A stretch of DNA of 64,000 nucleotides from an uncultured Flavobacteriales bacterium (GCA_949372805.1 CASIBH010000008.1:38766-102765); one strand, 5' to 3'; counted from the stretch's first letter, positions 40,101-50,923 are shown. Numbers and translations: made by a program. Notes: generated by a model not told the origin, from the sequence alone.

Positions 40101-40219
40101 GCTAATATGAATTGCTCATCATCAAATAATTCTAAACCTTTTTCAAAAAAAGAATTTTGAGAATATAACAACTGAAAGTTGAAAAAAAATAAAAGTAAAA
40201 TTATTCTTGACTTTATCAT
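37178..40219 (-). CDS. Large periplasmic tetratricopeptide-repeat protein (1013 aa)
   Basis: Signal peptide; many TPR-like units (ALFYNAECSKILFLNDAEFLYEKLILDFPESILNHNANIALAEINFRNKKYLKSISYYSNEL, etc.); 5 nt upstream of the barrel gene. Confidence 0.88.
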   Translation of the reverse strand: MIKSRIILLLFFFNFQLLYSQNSFFEKGLELFDDEQFILAQSYFEKINTDQALFYNAECSKILFLNDAEFLYEKLILDFPESILNHNANIALAEINFRNKKYLKSISYYSNELSGLSDSQIFNLAYSYFASDSLSKSKLFFKKLLNGSSSCVPAARYYYAHIAYQNKDFSSSLEWFLKLDGKTKFSDIIPYYIAQIYYQKKEYQKLILFLESKVDNIVPSRIAEVNRLLAESFYHLKNYESAIKYFNLYFSNNNSFAKQDYYMLAFSYFKSLDHANAVKFFEKSLGQNDTLDQISSYYLGVSYLNINNKKYSLNAFKKSSQFNVNSNLRDDAMFNYAKLSYELDLPYSNTLEIFKKFINESDSNQKIDTVQTLMANVLRGTSNYLQAYNGLKALGSLNNEQKTIMQELSYFLAINEFNNSNYKNAIDYFKQSNQFQINLDIYYLSNFWMADAYYMLDNFEKAKSIYKKIGYSDKLSSYISSAKYNLAYCYFQTKEFKDANSLFRSFIKDNKDSTMQNDALLRIADGFYMQNEFLLSQKYYEKSVKLNLFDLDYALYNRSLCLSLINQKSKKLRMLKRLVQEFPHSPYYDNALFDLANHFKNNNDFKLAISYYDSVLLNSKDLNLRAESHLGRGIINFNNNKTDLAIDDYTFVIENFSKTKYFKQALLGIQSIYVANAQVDQYVNLINSLPNFNVKKSEIDSLSYNAAFIKFSEGEYVYARDNFLKYLNDFSKSQNSNVDYNGVFVNQAYYFLAESYRRLLDSSNAFLYYENIIKSNSKEYLEDALVFSARYKYRLKEYSSSNLFYLALESVASTNSLRREAVIRLMYGFNFLKNQSAFIYAQKVLNLDKNDNWLISTANTIIAREEFVRGNYLKVRVNYKIVLDVNLGSEAAEAKYMLSYLTFLDDDLELAEKMIFELAENYSNDYFIAKAFILLSDIYILKNDFFQAKATLESVIENHNGIELKLLAQKKREKILEKELILNSVVDDKISEFLDLNLDYEVIFEDELENEEY

Positions 40220-40357
40220 TCTTTATTTATTATTAATAAAAGTAGATAATAAGCACAATAAACATAAGAGTATAATTTCAAGTTTTCAACATAACTTTTT
40301 AACAATTCTACTCAACTCTGGCACTAGTTTTTGTAATATATTTTTTAATTTGCAGAT

Positions 40358-40570
40358 ATGTTTTATGTTATAAAAGTAAAAGGAGCTAAACCTATCCCAG
40401 ATTTTGTTCAAATAAGGGACGAAGACTATACATTAAGAGCCTATTTTCGCCTTAGTCAAATCAAAAAAGGAATTGAAAAAAACAACCTTCTTGATTTTAA
40501 TGATGAACTAACAAATTTAATTAATCAAATTCCTTACGGAAAGATTCATAAATTTATACCCAAACAATGA
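40358..40570 (+). CDS. Small conserved-looking protein (70 aa) of unknown function, translationally coupled to ftsE
   Basis: MFYVIKVKGAKPIPDFVQIRDEDYTLRAYFRL...; ATGA overlap with the next ORF. Confidence 0.75.
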   Translation: MFYVIKVKGAKPIPDFVQIRDEDYTLRAYFRLSQIKKGIEKNNLLDFNDELTNLINQIPYGKIHKFIPKQ

Positions 40571-41250
40571 GTAATCAAATAATAAAATTAGAAGGCGTAA
40601 GTATTGATCATCTAGAACACAATGTCTTAGACAATATAAATCTATCTATTAAAAAAGGAGAATTTATATATCTAATTGGTGATACTGGCAGCGGAAAAAC
40701 TAGCCTTGTTAAATCACTTTATGCTGAAATAAAAGTTAGTGCAGGAAATATAAATATTATTGAGTATGATCTAAATTACATCACAAAAAAAGAAATTCCA
40801 ATGCTTAGAAGAAAAATTGGAATTGTATTTCAAGATTTTCAACTTCTTTCTGATAGGAATATTGCAAAAAATCTTGAATTTGTTTTAAAATCAACTGGCT
40901 GGAAAAACAAAAAAAATATTGATCTTAGAATAGATGAAGTTCTAAAAAAAGTTCAATTGATCGATGTAAAAGAAAAAATGCCTTATCAACTCTCAGGTGG
41001 AGAACAACAAAGAGCTGCAATTGCAAGAGCAATATTAAATAACCCTGAAATTATTCTGGCAGATGAACCAACAGGAAATCTTGACCCATACATATCTCAA
41101 AAAATAATTGATTTATTAAAAGAAATAAATATTACTGGAACTACTATTTTAATTGCTACACATGACTATGAAATTATTAAAAATAATAAATCTAGAATAA
41201 TAAAATGTAACAATAAAAATCTTCAGGAAATTAGCATCGAAGAATTATAA
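40567..41250 (+). CDS. ftsE: Cell-division-type ABC transporter ATP-binding protein FtsE
   Basis: [76 protein letters not shown]. Confidence 0.92.
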   Translation: MSNQIIKLEGVSIDHLEHNVLDNINLSIKKGEFIYLIGDTGSGKTSLVKSLYAEIKVSAGNINIIEYDLNYITKKEIPMLRRKIGIVFQDFQLLSDRNIAKNLEFVLKSTGWKNKKNIDLRIDEVLKKVQLIDVKEKMPYQLSGGEQQRAAIARAILNNPEIILADEPTGNLDPYISQKIIDLLKEINITGTTILIATHDYEIIKNNKSRIIKCNNKNLQEISIEEL

Positions 41251-42263
41251 TGGAACTACAAAAGAATTTTGATTTAAAGAATCTCAACTCGTTTAACATA
41301 TCTGTCAAAACAAAATATTTTTATAAGTTCTCATCAATTAACGAGTTACAAAATATTTTAGAATATAATAAGACTCTAAAAGAAAAAACTATAATTCTTG
41401 GAGGAGGGTCAAACATTCTTTTTACCAAAGATTTCGATGGACTAATTATCAAAAATGAAATTAAGGGGATTACTATTAAAAGCGAATCAAAAAAACATGT
41501 TACTATAGAAGTTGGAGCTGGAGAAAACTGGCATGATTTCGTAAAATGGAGCGTTACTAATAATCTTTCTGGAATAGAGAATCTTGCTCTTATTCCTGGC
41601 TCTGTTGGGGCAACACCAATTCAAAACATTGGGGCATACGGAATGGAGGTTAAAAACACCATTACAAAGGTTTACTATTTTGATATTGTAACACAAAGAG
41701 AGAAAATTTTAGCAAATAAAAAATGTAATTTTAAATATCGTGATTCAATTTTTAAAAATAAATTCAAAAATAAATTTATTATTACCAAAGTTGTTTTTTG
41801 CTTAAATAAAGAGCATGCAAACAATTCAAATTACGGAGCCATTAATGAGGAGTTGAATAAATTAAAAATGGAACCTAGCCTAAAATCAATTTTTCAAGCA
41901 GTGATTAGCATCAGGAATCAAAAACTACCAGATCCAAAGAAACTTGGCAACAGCGGAAGTTTCTTCAAAAACCCTATTATAAAAAATCAAAAATTTGTGA
42001 TATTAAAAAAAATACATCCTAATATTGTTGGCTACCCTATGCCAAGTGGTGACATAAAAGTTGCTGCAGGATGGCTAATAGAACAAGCAGGATGGAAAGG
42101 GCACACTGAAGGTTCAGCAGGAGTTCATAAAAACCAAGCTCTTGTTCTAGTAAATTATGGAGAAGCAACTGGGGAAAATATATTAGATTTATCCATTAAA
42201 ATTAAAAATTCTATCAAAGAAAAATTTGATATTGAAATAACTCCCGAGGTTAATATTATTTAG
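41250..42263 (+). CDS. murB: UDP-N-acetylmuramate dehydrogenase
   Basis: ILGGGSNILFTKDFDGLIIKN; IPGSVGATPIQNIGAYGMEV; YRDSIFKNKFKNKFII; GNSGSFFKNPI. Confidence 0.96.
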   Translation: MELQKNFDLKNLNSFNISVKTKYFYKFSSINELQNILEYNKTLKEKTIILGGGSNILFTKDFDGLIIKNEIKGITIKSESKKHVTIEVGAGENWHDFVKWSVTNNLSGIENLALIPGSVGATPIQNIGAYGMEVKNTITKVYYFDIVTQREKILANKKCNFKYRDSIFKNKFKNKFIITKVVFCLNKEHANNSNYGAINEELNKLKMEPSLKSIFQAVISIRNQKLPDPKKLGNSGSFFKNPIIKNQKFVILKKIHPNIVGYPMPSGDIKVAAGWLIEQAGWKGHTEGSAGVHKNQALVLVNYGEATGENILDLSIKIKNSIKEKFDIEITPEVNII

Positions 42264-43670
42264 ATGACTAAAGAATCAACTCTACTTAAAAAACTTCAAC
42301 TTAATTTCCCTCACAAACCCACCTCTGAACAATCTAAAATATTTTTAGACTTAGATGAATTTATTCTAACTCTTGGAAATAAAAATATATTTGTTTTAAA
42401 AGGGTATGCTGGAACTGGAAAAACAACATTAATTTCTTCTTTAGTAAAATCACTTCCAAGTATTGGTAAAAGATCTGTTCTTCTAGCCCCAACTGGAAGG
42501 GCAGCTAAGGTTCTATCAAAATATTCAAATAAAAAAGCATCTACTATACACAAAAAAATATATTGGATAAAAACAAATAAGAGCGGGAATACATTTATTA
42601 CTCTAAAAGAAAACAATCATACAAATACAATCTTTATTGTTGATGAAGCCTCAATGATTCCTGAAGACACAGACAATAGCCTTGGAAATAGATCTTTATT
42701 AAAAGATTTAATTGAATACATATATGTTGGTATGGACTGTAAGCTAATACTAATTGGAGATACAGCACAATTACCACCAATACATTTAGATATAAGCCCT
42801 GCTCTGGATGAAGAAAAATTAGAACTCAATTATAATAAACATATTATATGTCGTGAATTAAAAAATGTAGTTAGACAAAATAAAGATTCATTAATTCTTG
42901 ATAATGCTACTCAAATTAGAAATTTAATTCTAAATAAATCTTATGTATTTCCAAAATTTATTACTAATAATGAAGTGATTAGAATTAATACAGGAGAAGA
43001 TTTACAAGATCATATAGAAAGCGCATACAATCAGTCTGGTGTTGAGAACACTACAGTAATTTGCAGATCAAACAAAAGAGCAAACCAATATAATGCGAGA
43101 ATTAGAAGTGAAATTAGATGGCAAGAAGATACTATATCATCAGGGGATATAATAATGATTGTTAGAAATAATTATTTCTGGCTTAAAGAAGAAAGTGAGG
43201 CTGGTTTTTTAGCAAACGGAGATATTGTTGAAGTAACTAGAATTAATGAAATTATTGATCGATATGGATTTAAATTTGCAAAAGCAAGCATAAAACTTCT
43301 TGACTATCCAAAAGAACCAGAGCTTGAAACCATTCTATTAATTAATACATTAGATTCTGAGACTGCTTCATTAACGTATAATGAATACCAAAAACTTTAT
43401 AAAGAGGTTAGTCTAGACTATAAGGGCGAAAAAAAAATAAATCAAAAAATTAAAGAGAATAAATATTTTAATGCGCTACAAATAAAATTTGCATATTCAA
43501 TAACATGTCATAAATCTCAAGGGGGACAATGGGACCAAGTATTTATAGACTTAGGTTATTTTACCAAAGAAATGCTTGATAAAAACTATCTAAGATGGCT
43601 TTATACAGCATGCACAAGAGCTACAAAAAAACTTTATTTAATTAATTTTAATGATAATTTCTTTAAATAA
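42264..43670 (+). CDS. RecD-like AAA/UvrD-C superfamily 1 helicase
   Basis: VLKGYAGTGKTTLISSLV; LLAPTGRAAKVLS; IVDEASMI; LIGDTAQLPPI; C-terminal AYSITCHKSQGGQWDQVFID...YTACTRATKKLYLI. Confidence 0.93.
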   Translation: MTKESTLLKKLQLNFPHKPTSEQSKIFLDLDEFILTLGNKNIFVLKGYAGTGKTTLISSLVKSLPSIGKRSVLLAPTGRAAKVLSKYSNKKASTIHKKIYWIKTNKSGNTFITLKENNHTNTIFIVDEASMIPEDTDNSLGNRSLLKDLIEYIYVGMDCKLILIGDTAQLPPIHLDISPALDEEKLELNYNKHIICRELKNVVRQNKDSLILDNATQIRNLILNKSYVFPKFITNNEVIRINTGEDLQDHIESAYNQSGVENTTVICRSNKRANQYNARIRSEIRWQEDTISSGDIIMIVRNNYFWLKEESEAGFLANGDIVEVTRINEIIDRYGFKFAKASIKLLDYPKEPELETILLINTLDSETASLTYNEYQKLYKEVSLDYKGEKKINQKIKENKYFNALQIKFAYSITCHKSQGGQWDQVFIDLGYFTKEMLDKNYLRWLYTACTRATKKLYLINFNDNFFK

Positions 43671-43677
43671 AATTAAT

Positions 43678-45906
43678 CTACAAATTATCAATAATTTCAT
43701 TAAACGTTTTACTTGGGCGCATTAAAGAAAAGACAATATCTGTACTTGGGTTGTAATAACCCTTAATATCATTAGATACTCCTTGACTATTATTTAATTC
43801 ATCTAAAATCTGCTTTTCATTATCTTTCATTTTTACAGCAACATTATTAAAAATATATTTAAAATCAAGGTCTTTTTCTTGAGCTGCTAGCTCATCCGCC
43901 CAATACATAGCTAAATAAAAATGTGACCCTCTATTATCTAATTCTCCGACTTTTCTTTTAGGAGACTTCCCTCTTTTTAACAAATTCTCTATTGCAATAT
44001 CTAAAGTGCTAGCTAAAATTTTTGCTTTTAGATTATTGTTAACTTCTGCTAGGTGCTCTAAAGAAACAACAATAGCCATAAATTCACCTAATGAATCCCA
44101 TCTTAGATGTCCTTCACTAATAAATTGCTGAATATGCTTTGGTGCAGACCCTCCTGCGCCTGTTTCAAATAGTCCTCCTCCGTTCATAAGAGGGACAATA
44201 GATAACATTTTAGCAGAAGTTCCTAATTCTAAAATTGGAAATAGATCAGTTAGATAATCTCTTAGTACGTTACCAGTTACTGAAATAGTATTCTCTCCAT
44301 TACGCACCCTATCTAAGGTAAATAAAGTTGCTTCATAAGGAGATAAAATTTGGATATCCAAATCTTTCGTTTCATGACCCTTAAGATACTTATTCACCTT
44401 TTTTATTATCTGGAAGTCATGTGCTCGATTTTCATTTAACCAAAAAATAGCTGGCCAATTTGTAGCTTTGGCTCGATTTACTGCTAATTTAACCCAATCT
44501 TGAATTGGAAGATCTTTTGTTTGACACATTCTCCAAATATCACCTTCTTCAACAGAATGTTGAATTAAAATATTTTCATTTGAATCAATAACTTTAACCA
44601 ATCCTTCACATTGAATTTCAAATGTTTTATCGTGAGAACCATACTCTTCAGCCTTTTGAGCCATTAGCCCAACATTTGGAACAGTACCCATTGTAGTAGG
44701 ATCAAATGCACCATATTTTTTGCAAAAATCAATTGTAGCAGAATATACACTTGCGTAAGAACTATCAGGAATAATTGCTTTTGTATCTTCAGTTTTATTA
44801 TCTCTGTTCCACATTTGACCAGAAGTCCTAATCATTGCAGGTAATGACGCATCAATAATCACATCAGAGGGAACATGTAAATTTGTAATTCCTTTTTCAG
44901 AGTTAACCATAGCAAGATTGGCATTATCTTTAAAAGCTTTATTAATATCAGATTGGATTTCAGATTTTTTATCGTTTGGTAAAGAATTAATTTTTTCAAC
45001 TAAATCTCCAAAACCATTTTTAAAATCTACTCCCATTTCAGATAAAATATCTTTATGCTTTAAAACTAAATCAGAAAAAAAGATTGACACTACATGACCA
45101 AAAATAATAGGATCTGAAACCTTCATCATTGTTGCCTTCATATGTAACGAAAGTAAAATACCTGTATCTTTTGCCTCTTTAATTTCTTTTTCTAAAAATG
45201 AAATTAATTTTTTCTTACTCATTATAGAAGCATCAATAATCTCTTTTTCAAGTAAGTGAATATTATCCCGTAGATTAGTCACTTTGCCATCATTTGCAAA
45301 ATGTTGAATTTTAACATTAGTAGAATGATCAATACACACAGATTTTTCATTATGATGAAAATCTCCACTCGTCATAGTTGCTACATGTGTTTTTGAGCTT
45401 GAATCCCACTCACCCATTAAATGAGGATTTACTTTTGCATAATTTTTAACTGCCTGAGGAGCTCTTCTATCAGAATTACCTTCTCTTAGAACGGGATTAA
45501 CAGCAGAACCTTTTATTTTATTGTATCTTGAATGTATTTCTCTTTCTTGATCATTAGAAGGAGTATCACAATACGAAGGAACCTTAAAACCTTGAGCTTG
45601 AAGCTCAGAAATAGTTGCAATTAGTTGTGGAACAGAGGCAGATATGTTTGGAAGCTTTATAACATTTGCTTCTGGCAGCTTAACAATTTCACCTAATTCT
45701 GCAAGAGCATCATTTACAATTTGATCTTTTTCTAAAAACTCTGGAAATGCTCCTAATACCCTTGATGCCAATGAAATATCTTTTGATTCAATCTTAACAT
45801 TAGCTTTTAAAACAAAGGCATTTATAATTGGAAGTAGTGAAAAGGTTGCCAACATTGGCGCCTCATCAGTTTTAGTGTAAATTATTTTTGATACTTTTTC
45901 ACTCAT
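43678..45906 (-). CDS. icd: NADP-dependent isocitrate dehydrogenase, monomeric type
   Basis: [30 protein letters not shown]-like; [56 protein letters not shown]. Start placed at MSEKVSK (45906); the longer ORF start at 45987 would run into the M16 gene. Confidence 0.96.
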   Translation of the reverse strand: MSEKVSKIIYTKTDEAPMLATFSLLPIINAFVLKANVKIESKDISLASRVLGAFPEFLEKDQIVNDALAELGEIVKLPEANVIKLPNISASVPQLIATISELQAQGFKVPSYCDTPSNDQEREIHSRYNKIKGSAVNPVLREGNSDRRAPQAVKNYAKVNPHLMGEWDSSSKTHVATMTSGDFHHNEKSVCIDHSTNVKIQHFANDGKVTNLRDNIHLLEKEIIDASIMSKKKLISFLEKEIKEAKDTGILLSLHMKATMMKVSDPIIFGHVVSIFFSDLVLKHKDILSEMGVDFKNGFGDLVEKINSLPNDKKSEIQSDINKAFKDNANLAMVNSEKGITNLHVPSDVIIDASLPAMIRTSGQMWNRDNKTEDTKAIIPDSSYASVYSATIDFCKKYGAFDPTTMGTVPNVGLMAQKAEEYGSHDKTFEIQCEGLVKVIDSNENILIQHSVEEGDIWRMCQTKDLPIQDWVKLAVNRAKATNWPAIFWLNENRAHDFQIIKKVNKYLKGHETKDLDIQILSPYEATLFTLDRVRNGENTISVTGNVLRDYLTDLFPILELGTSAKMLSIVPLMNGGGLFETGAGGSAPKHIQQFISEGHLRWDSLGEFMAIVVSLEHLAEVNNNLKAKILASTLDIAIENLLKRGKSPKRKVGELDNRGSHFYLAMYWADELAAQEKDLDFKYIFNNVAVKMKDNEKQILDELNNSQGVSNDIKGYYNPSTDIVFSLMRPSKTFNEIIDNL

Positions 45907-45931
45907 CATTTTTAATATTTTTTCTTTAAAA

Positions 45932-48883
45932 TTAATATCCAAAAATATCTTCAAGCTTAAGAATAGTAACTTCTCCATATTTCTCAAGCAATTTTAGATC
46001 AATTTCATTGGAACTTCCTAAAACCATGTATGTATAATTATCATTTTTAACATGAGTATCATGAAAATTTGTAAGATCTTCCATAGTAAAATCAACTACA
46101 TCATTAAACAAATCAATTCGTTTATCGTAATTAACACCCATTTTATTAAAAGTTTCATAATAATCTAAAACCTTATTTTTAGTTATTCTCTCAGTTCTTA
46201 TTTTTTGTAATATACCCTCTCTAGCTGTTTCCATATTAGAGTTGGCTTGAGGCATTTCTTCCAAAAGAGCTTGCATCCCTTGCATTGCCTCACCAAGCTT
46301 GTCAGCCTGAGTCCCAACATAAGAAAATCCGTAATGAGAATCACTTGATTTTTTTGGAATTGTAAAAGTACTGTAGACAGAATATGCTAAAGCTTTTGAC
46401 TCTCTCATATCTTGAAATACTATTGAGCTCATACCACCTCCAAAATATTCATTATGAAACTTAATTATTGAATACTCATCATTGTTTAACTTCTCTCCCT
46501 TAGTAAACATTATAACTTCAGCTTGCTTCATATCATAATCAATAACATAAACTTTACTTGAATCCATTTCTTTTTCTACGTTAAGATCTTTTTGTATAAT
46601 TTCAATTAACTCCGTAGTATTATGAACCTCAAGCATTAGCTTCTTAACATCAGAAATATTATCAGGACCATAATACAACACCTTGTGCTTAAATTTAGTT
46701 AAACTATGTATAATGTTAAGAAGATCTGCTGAAGTAATCAACTCTAGTTCTTTATCATTAATAGTATTAGTAAAAGATGAATTATTTCCATATTTCGCGT
46801 AACTACTCATGGCGCTAAATAAAATAATCTGTCTATTTAATTTAGCATCTTCCTTCTGTTTTTGATAAGCAGTTTTTAGACTAATTAAAGCTTCTTCATC
46901 AGCAATAGAATTAGCTAAAATATCTTCTAACAAATTAATAGATTTTTCAAAATTATTTGACAAACCAGTTAAGGTAATTTTAGTTTCTTTAGAGGTTGTA
47001 TTAACTGATAAATTACAACCTAGCTTATAAAAATCTTCTGCTTTCTGACTAGCAGATAAATTTTTCGTTCCTAAATATTGAAGATAATCAGTTGCTAATT
47101 TTAATTTTTTGTCACTATTAGTTCCTATTGCAATTACATAACTAATTTGAAATCTTTCGTTTTCATTATTTCTCTTATATAAAATAGGTAATGAATTCAT
47201 TTCATCAATTTCTAAATCTTTTGAAAAATCAATAAATTTTGGCTCAATCATTTTTACATCCTGAGAGAGAATATTTCTAGACATAAGATTAAGTGTAGAG
47301 CTTAAAAATTCAGACTTAGCATCTCTATTTACTGAAACTGGTGTAATCTTAGGTTTAACAACATTCACAGCATTTGGATCATCTCCTAATCTCTTATAAA
47401 CTACGACATAATTATCATTATATTTTTCATTTACAAAGCTTATTAAATTTTCCTTTGTAATCTTTGCAAGTTCATTTAACTCATTTTGATGTTGTTCCCA
47501 ACTCATATTTAATATAAAGGCATCAACAAACTCTTCAGCTCTTCCATTATTTGATTCATATTTTTTGATTTGATCAAGCTTAAGGTCAGAGATAATAGCC
47601 TCTAGAATCCAGTCAGAAAAATTACCTTTTTTTATTTCATTAATTTGGGAAAGTAAAAGATCTTTTACATCTTCAAGCTTTTGATCATTAAGAGAAGTAC
47701 CATAAAAAGCATGCAAAGAATAATCATTTAAAATATATGGAAAACAACCTCCTCCACTAAGCTTTTGAGCTTGATTTAAATTTATATCTATTAGACCAGC
47801 CGAAGTATTACTCAAAAGCATATCCACCATTGTTATCATATTTGCATCTGAAGAGCTAGCTCCATCAAATCTAAAACCTAAATAAACACGTTCTGCCTCT
47901 GGACCAAAAACTTCTGTAGTTTTTGGGGAGGTAATTGGCTCTTCTTTTATAACTTCAAAAACAGGATCTTGCTTTCTTTCAAAATTTCCAAAATATTTAT
48001 TCACCATATTAATGACGTCATCGTAATCAAAATCTCCAGATAAACATAGTGCCATATTATTGGGCACATAATATTTGTTAAAATATTTTCTAATTTCTTT
48101 TAGTGACGGGTTCTTCAAGTGGTCAATCGTTCCAATAGTAGTTTGGGTTCCATATTGATGTGTTGGAAAAAGTGAGGACATTAATGCTTCAAACATTTTA
48201 GAACCATCATTATCTAAAGATTTATTTTTCTCTTCATAAACTGCCTCTAACTCAGTGTGGAATAATCTAAAAACAGGCATTCTAAATCTTTCTGATTCAA
48301 TTTTCAACCATTTTTCTATTTGATTAGAAGGGATATCATTAATATAAACTGTTCTTTCATTTGAAGTATAGGCATTGGTTCCTTTAGCTCCTATTCCGCT
48401 TAACATTTTATCATATTCATTAGCTATACACAATTTTGCTGCCTCACCGGAAGTAGAATCTATTAAAGACCAAATTCTTTCACGATTTACTATATCTTCC
48501 ATTGAAATTTCTCTATACTCTTCATAAAGGCCCTCTATTTGATCAAGTAAAACCTTTTCTTTTTCATAATCAAGCGAACCATACTTATCTGTTCCTTTGA
48601 ATAGCATGTGCTCTAAATAATGAGCTAAACCTGTTGCATCTGAAGGATCATTTTTACTTCCTGCTCTTACTGCAATATTTGTTTGAATTCTAGGGGCATC
48701 ATCATAATATGACAAGTATACCTTTAATCCATTATCTAAAGTATATACTCTAGCATTTAAAGGATCATTATCAACATATTCATAGTTATTCTCAATCATT
48801 TTATTTTGTTTTTTTGCATTTAAAGTTAAAAGTATAGCAGCAATTATTATAAGTACTACAGTTAAAATTGTTTTATTGTTCAT
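45932..48883 (-). CDS. M16 family zinc metallopeptidase (pitrilysin/insulinase-like)
   Basis: [23 protein letters not shown] (HxxEH), N-terminal membrane anchor, two M16 halves. Confidence 0.94.
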   Translation of the reverse strand: MNNKTILTVVLIIIAAILLTLNAKKQNKMIENNYEYVDNDPLNARVYTLDNGLKVYLSYYDDAPRIQTNIAVRAGSKNDPSDATGLAHYLEHMLFKGTDKYGSLDYEKEKVLLDQIEGLYEEYREISMEDIVNRERIWSLIDSTSGEAAKLCIANEYDKMLSGIGAKGTNAYTSNERTVYINDIPSNQIEKWLKIESERFRMPVFRLFHTELEAVYEEKNKSLDNDGSKMFEALMSSLFPTHQYGTQTTIGTIDHLKNPSLKEIRKYFNKYYVPNNMALCLSGDFDYDDVINMVNKYFGNFERKQDPVFEVIKEEPITSPKTTEVFGPEAERVYLGFRFDGASSSDANMITMVDMLLSNTSAGLIDINLNQAQKLSGGGCFPYILNDYSLHAFYGTSLNDQKLEDVKDLLLSQINEIKKGNFSDWILEAIISDLKLDQIKKYESNNGRAEEFVDAFILNMSWEQHQNELNELAKITKENLISFVNEKYNDNYVVVYKRLGDDPNAVNVVKPKITPVSVNRDAKSEFLSSTLNLMSRNILSQDVKMIEPKFIDFSKDLEIDEMNSLPILYKRNNENERFQISYVIAIGTNSDKKLKLATDYLQYLGTKNLSASQKAEDFYKLGCNLSVNTTSKETKITLTGLSNNFEKSINLLEDILANSIADEEALISLKTAYQKQKEDAKLNRQIILFSAMSSYAKYGNNSSFTNTINDKELELITSADLLNIIHSLTKFKHKVLYYGPDNISDVKKLMLEVHNTTELIEIIQKDLNVEKEMDSSKVYVIDYDMKQAEVIMFTKGEKLNNDEYSIIKFHNEYFGGGMSSIVFQDMRESKALAYSVYSTFTIPKKSSDSHYGFSYVGTQADKLGEAMQGMQALLEEMPQANSNMETAREGILQKIRTERITKNKVLDYYETFNKMGVNYDKRIDLFNDVVDFTMEDLTNFHDTHVKNDNYTYMVLGSSNEIDLKLLEKYGEVTILKLEDIFGY

Positions 48884-48898
48884 TTGATTATATTAAGA

Positions 48899-50755
48899 TT
48901 AATATTCTGGATCAAGACCCAACTGCTCTCTTAAAACTTGTAGCTCTGGGTTTTTCTCCAGCATTTTATTAAATTTATCTTTGTTTGTATAGGCAACATC
49001 TCTTTTCTCAGATTCAACAACTACAGTATTTAAATCTAATTTATCATTACCAAGCCTTTCTCTTAAAATTTTTAAAATCATTTGTTTTTCGTGATAGACT
49101 AATTCAATTTGAGATGAATTACTTAATGGAACTTTAATTAAAAAATCGTCAAGAAGGACAGGATCATATATCCCTAGAGTAATTGCTAAATTAGATTTAC
49201 CATTCTTTTTAAGAATATTTATCATTTCTTTCCAATGAAATGTTAAATCCGATTGGGTAAATTCTTTTAAATTTAAATTAGATATAATATCATCCTCTTT
49301 TATTTTCTCTTTTTTTTGAAAAAGTAAATTAGAAATAGATATAGTTTTACTTTCTTTAGTAGCAATAAAATCTTGTGAATTTTTTATCTCAGCTAAATCT
49401 TGTACTTTTTCTTTAAGTTCTACTTCATCATTAATTTTATTTTCAAGATCAATAGAATTAGTGATTTCAACGTTAACATTCTTTTTTTCTATAATAACAT
49501 CATCATTAAATGTCTTGTTAACTTTAGTAGCAGTAAATCTTTCATCTTTTACAGTTTTAGTATTTTGAACTTTTGAAATTATAGCTTCAGATATTATTGG
49601 AGCTTTAGAGTCATTTGCTTTTGATACTACAAAATTTTTAGATTTTTTTTTTAATTCAGCACTATATCCAATCGAAGAAATTTGCATTAAACAAATTTCA
49701 ACTAATAATCTTTTGTTATTGCTTAGGTTGTACTGGATATCACATTCATTGCAAAGTTTTAAAGCTTTAACTAAATAAGATGAAGATGTTTTATTAGTTT
49801 GATCTAAATATCTCGATTTTAAATCATCAGACTTTTCAAGGATTTCAGCTGTAATACTATCTTGACAAAGTAAAAGGTTTCTTAAGTGAGAAGCAAGACC
49901 ATTAATAAAATGCTGACCATCAAAGCCATTATTTAAAATTTCATTAAATATTAAAAATAATTGACTAATATTATTTTCAAATAAACTAGCAGTAACTTTG
50001 AAATAATAATCATAATCTAAAATATTGAGATGTTTTATTACTTCAGTATAAATTAGCTTACCATCAGATGAAGTAACTAAACGGTCAAATAAAGACAAGG
50101 AATCTCTAAGAGCACCATCAGATTTTTCCGCAATTAAATGAAGTACCGAATCTTCAAAATCAATTGATTCTTTTGAAGCTACATATTTAAGATTCTTTAT
50201 AATATCATCAATTGAAGATTTTTTAAAATCAAAAATCTGGCATCTTGATAGAATCGTTGGAATTATTTTATGCTTTTCTGTAGTAGCTAAAATAAATTTA
50301 GCATGCTTTGGAGGCTCTTCAAGAGTTTTTAAAAAAGCGTTGAAAGCTTGGGCTGAAAGCATATGAACCTCATCAATTATATATATATTGTACTCTCCAA
50401 CTTGAGGAGCAAATCTTACTTGATCAACTAATTTTCTAATGTCATCAACTGAATTATTTGAGGCCGCATCAAGCTCATGTATGTTAAAAGAATTATTTTC
50501 ATTAAATGATGTGCATGAAACACATTTATCACATGAATCTTGATTGGCAGAAAGATTATCACAATTTATTGTTTTAGCTAAAATTCGTGCTAGAGAAGTT
50601 TTACCTACTCCTCGAGGGCCGCAAAACAAAAAGGACTGTGCTAATTGATTATTTCTAATTGAGGTTTTTAATGTTGAAGTAATAGCATCTTGCCCTAAAA
50701 CTCTTTCAAAAGTTTGAGGCCTATATTTTCTTGCAGATACTAAAAAATTACTCAT
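48899..50755 (-). CDS. dnaX: DNA polymerase III subunit gamma/tau
   Basis: ARKYRPQTFERVLGQDAITSTLKTSI; FCGPRGVGKTSLARILAKTINC; zinc-binding CDKCVSC; IYIIDEVHMLSAQAFNAFLKTLEEPPKHAKFILATTEKHKIIPTILSRCQIF. Confidence 0.98.
   Translation of the reverse strand: MSNFLVSARKYRPQTFERVLGQDAITSTLKTSIRNNQLAQSFLFCGPRGVGKTSLARILAKTINCDNLSANQDSCDKCVSCTSFNENNSFNIHELDAASNNSVDDIRKLVDQVRFAPQVGEYNIYIIDEVHMLSAQAFNAFLKTLEEPPKHAKFILATTEKHKIIPTILSRCQIFDFKKSSIDDIIKNLKYVASKESIDFEDSVLHLIAEKSDGALRDSLSLFDRLVTSSDGKLIYTEVIKHLNILDYDYYFKVTASLFENNISQLFLIFNEILNNGFDGQHFINGLASHLRNLLLCQDSITAEILEKSDDLKSRYLDQTNKTSSSYLVKALKLCNECDIQYNLSNNKRLLVEICLMQISSIGYSAELKKKSKNFVVSKANDSKAPIISEAIISKVQNTKTVKDERFTATKVNKTFNDDVIIEKKNVNVEITNSIDLENKINDEVELKEKVQDLAEIKNSQDFIATKESKTISISNLLFQKKEKIKEDDIISNLNLKEFTQSDLTFHWKEMINILKKNGKSNLAITLGIYDPVLLDDFLIKVPLSNSSQIELVYHEKQMILKILRERLGNDKLDLNTVVVESEKRDVAYTNKDKFNKMLEKNPELQVLREQLGLDPEY
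49643..49652 (-). other. dnaX: A10 slippery homopolymer inside dnaX (candidate transcriptional slippage/frameshift site generating gamma)
   Basis: mRNA sense gct gaa tta AAA AAA AAA tct (codons 366-372); a +1 nt slip gives atc TAA, a -1 nt slip gives aat cta aaa att ttg TAG. Confidence 0.6.
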
Positions 50756-50844
50756 ATTTATATCATAAAAAGATAATTACAAAACTAACATTTATCTTAA
50801 ATTAAAAGACAAAAAAACAGTACAAATTAATAAGGACATCTTAT

Positions 50845-50876
50845 TTTGGTAATTAACTATAGTTTTTCTAAATTTG
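50845..50876 (+). promoter_or_regulatory. Bacteroidota-type promoter of rpsF-rpsR-rplI: TTTG-N20-TAAATTTG
   Basis: TTTG 50845-50848, TAAATTTG 50869-50876, about 47 nt upstream of the rpsF ATG. Confidence 0.7.
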
Positions 50877-50923
50877 CCGCCCGATTAAGGAAAAGAAAAT
50901 AAATATTAAGAAAAATAAATCAA

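Noticed and set aside
40358-40570. Annotation of the 70-aa ORF as fructose-6-phosphate aldolase
   Set aside because: 70 aa is far too short for a TIM-barrel aldolase and no catalytic motif is visible; left as unknown.
45907-45987. Extended N-terminus of the icd ORF ([27 protein letters not shown])
   Set aside because: Overlaps the M16 peptidase C-terminus; the monomeric IDH family start matches [17 protein letters not shown] at 45906.
50877-50923. S6:S18-binding leader RNA in front of rpsF
   Set aside because: The leader is short and A-rich; I could not see the expected CCG-bulge stem-loop.
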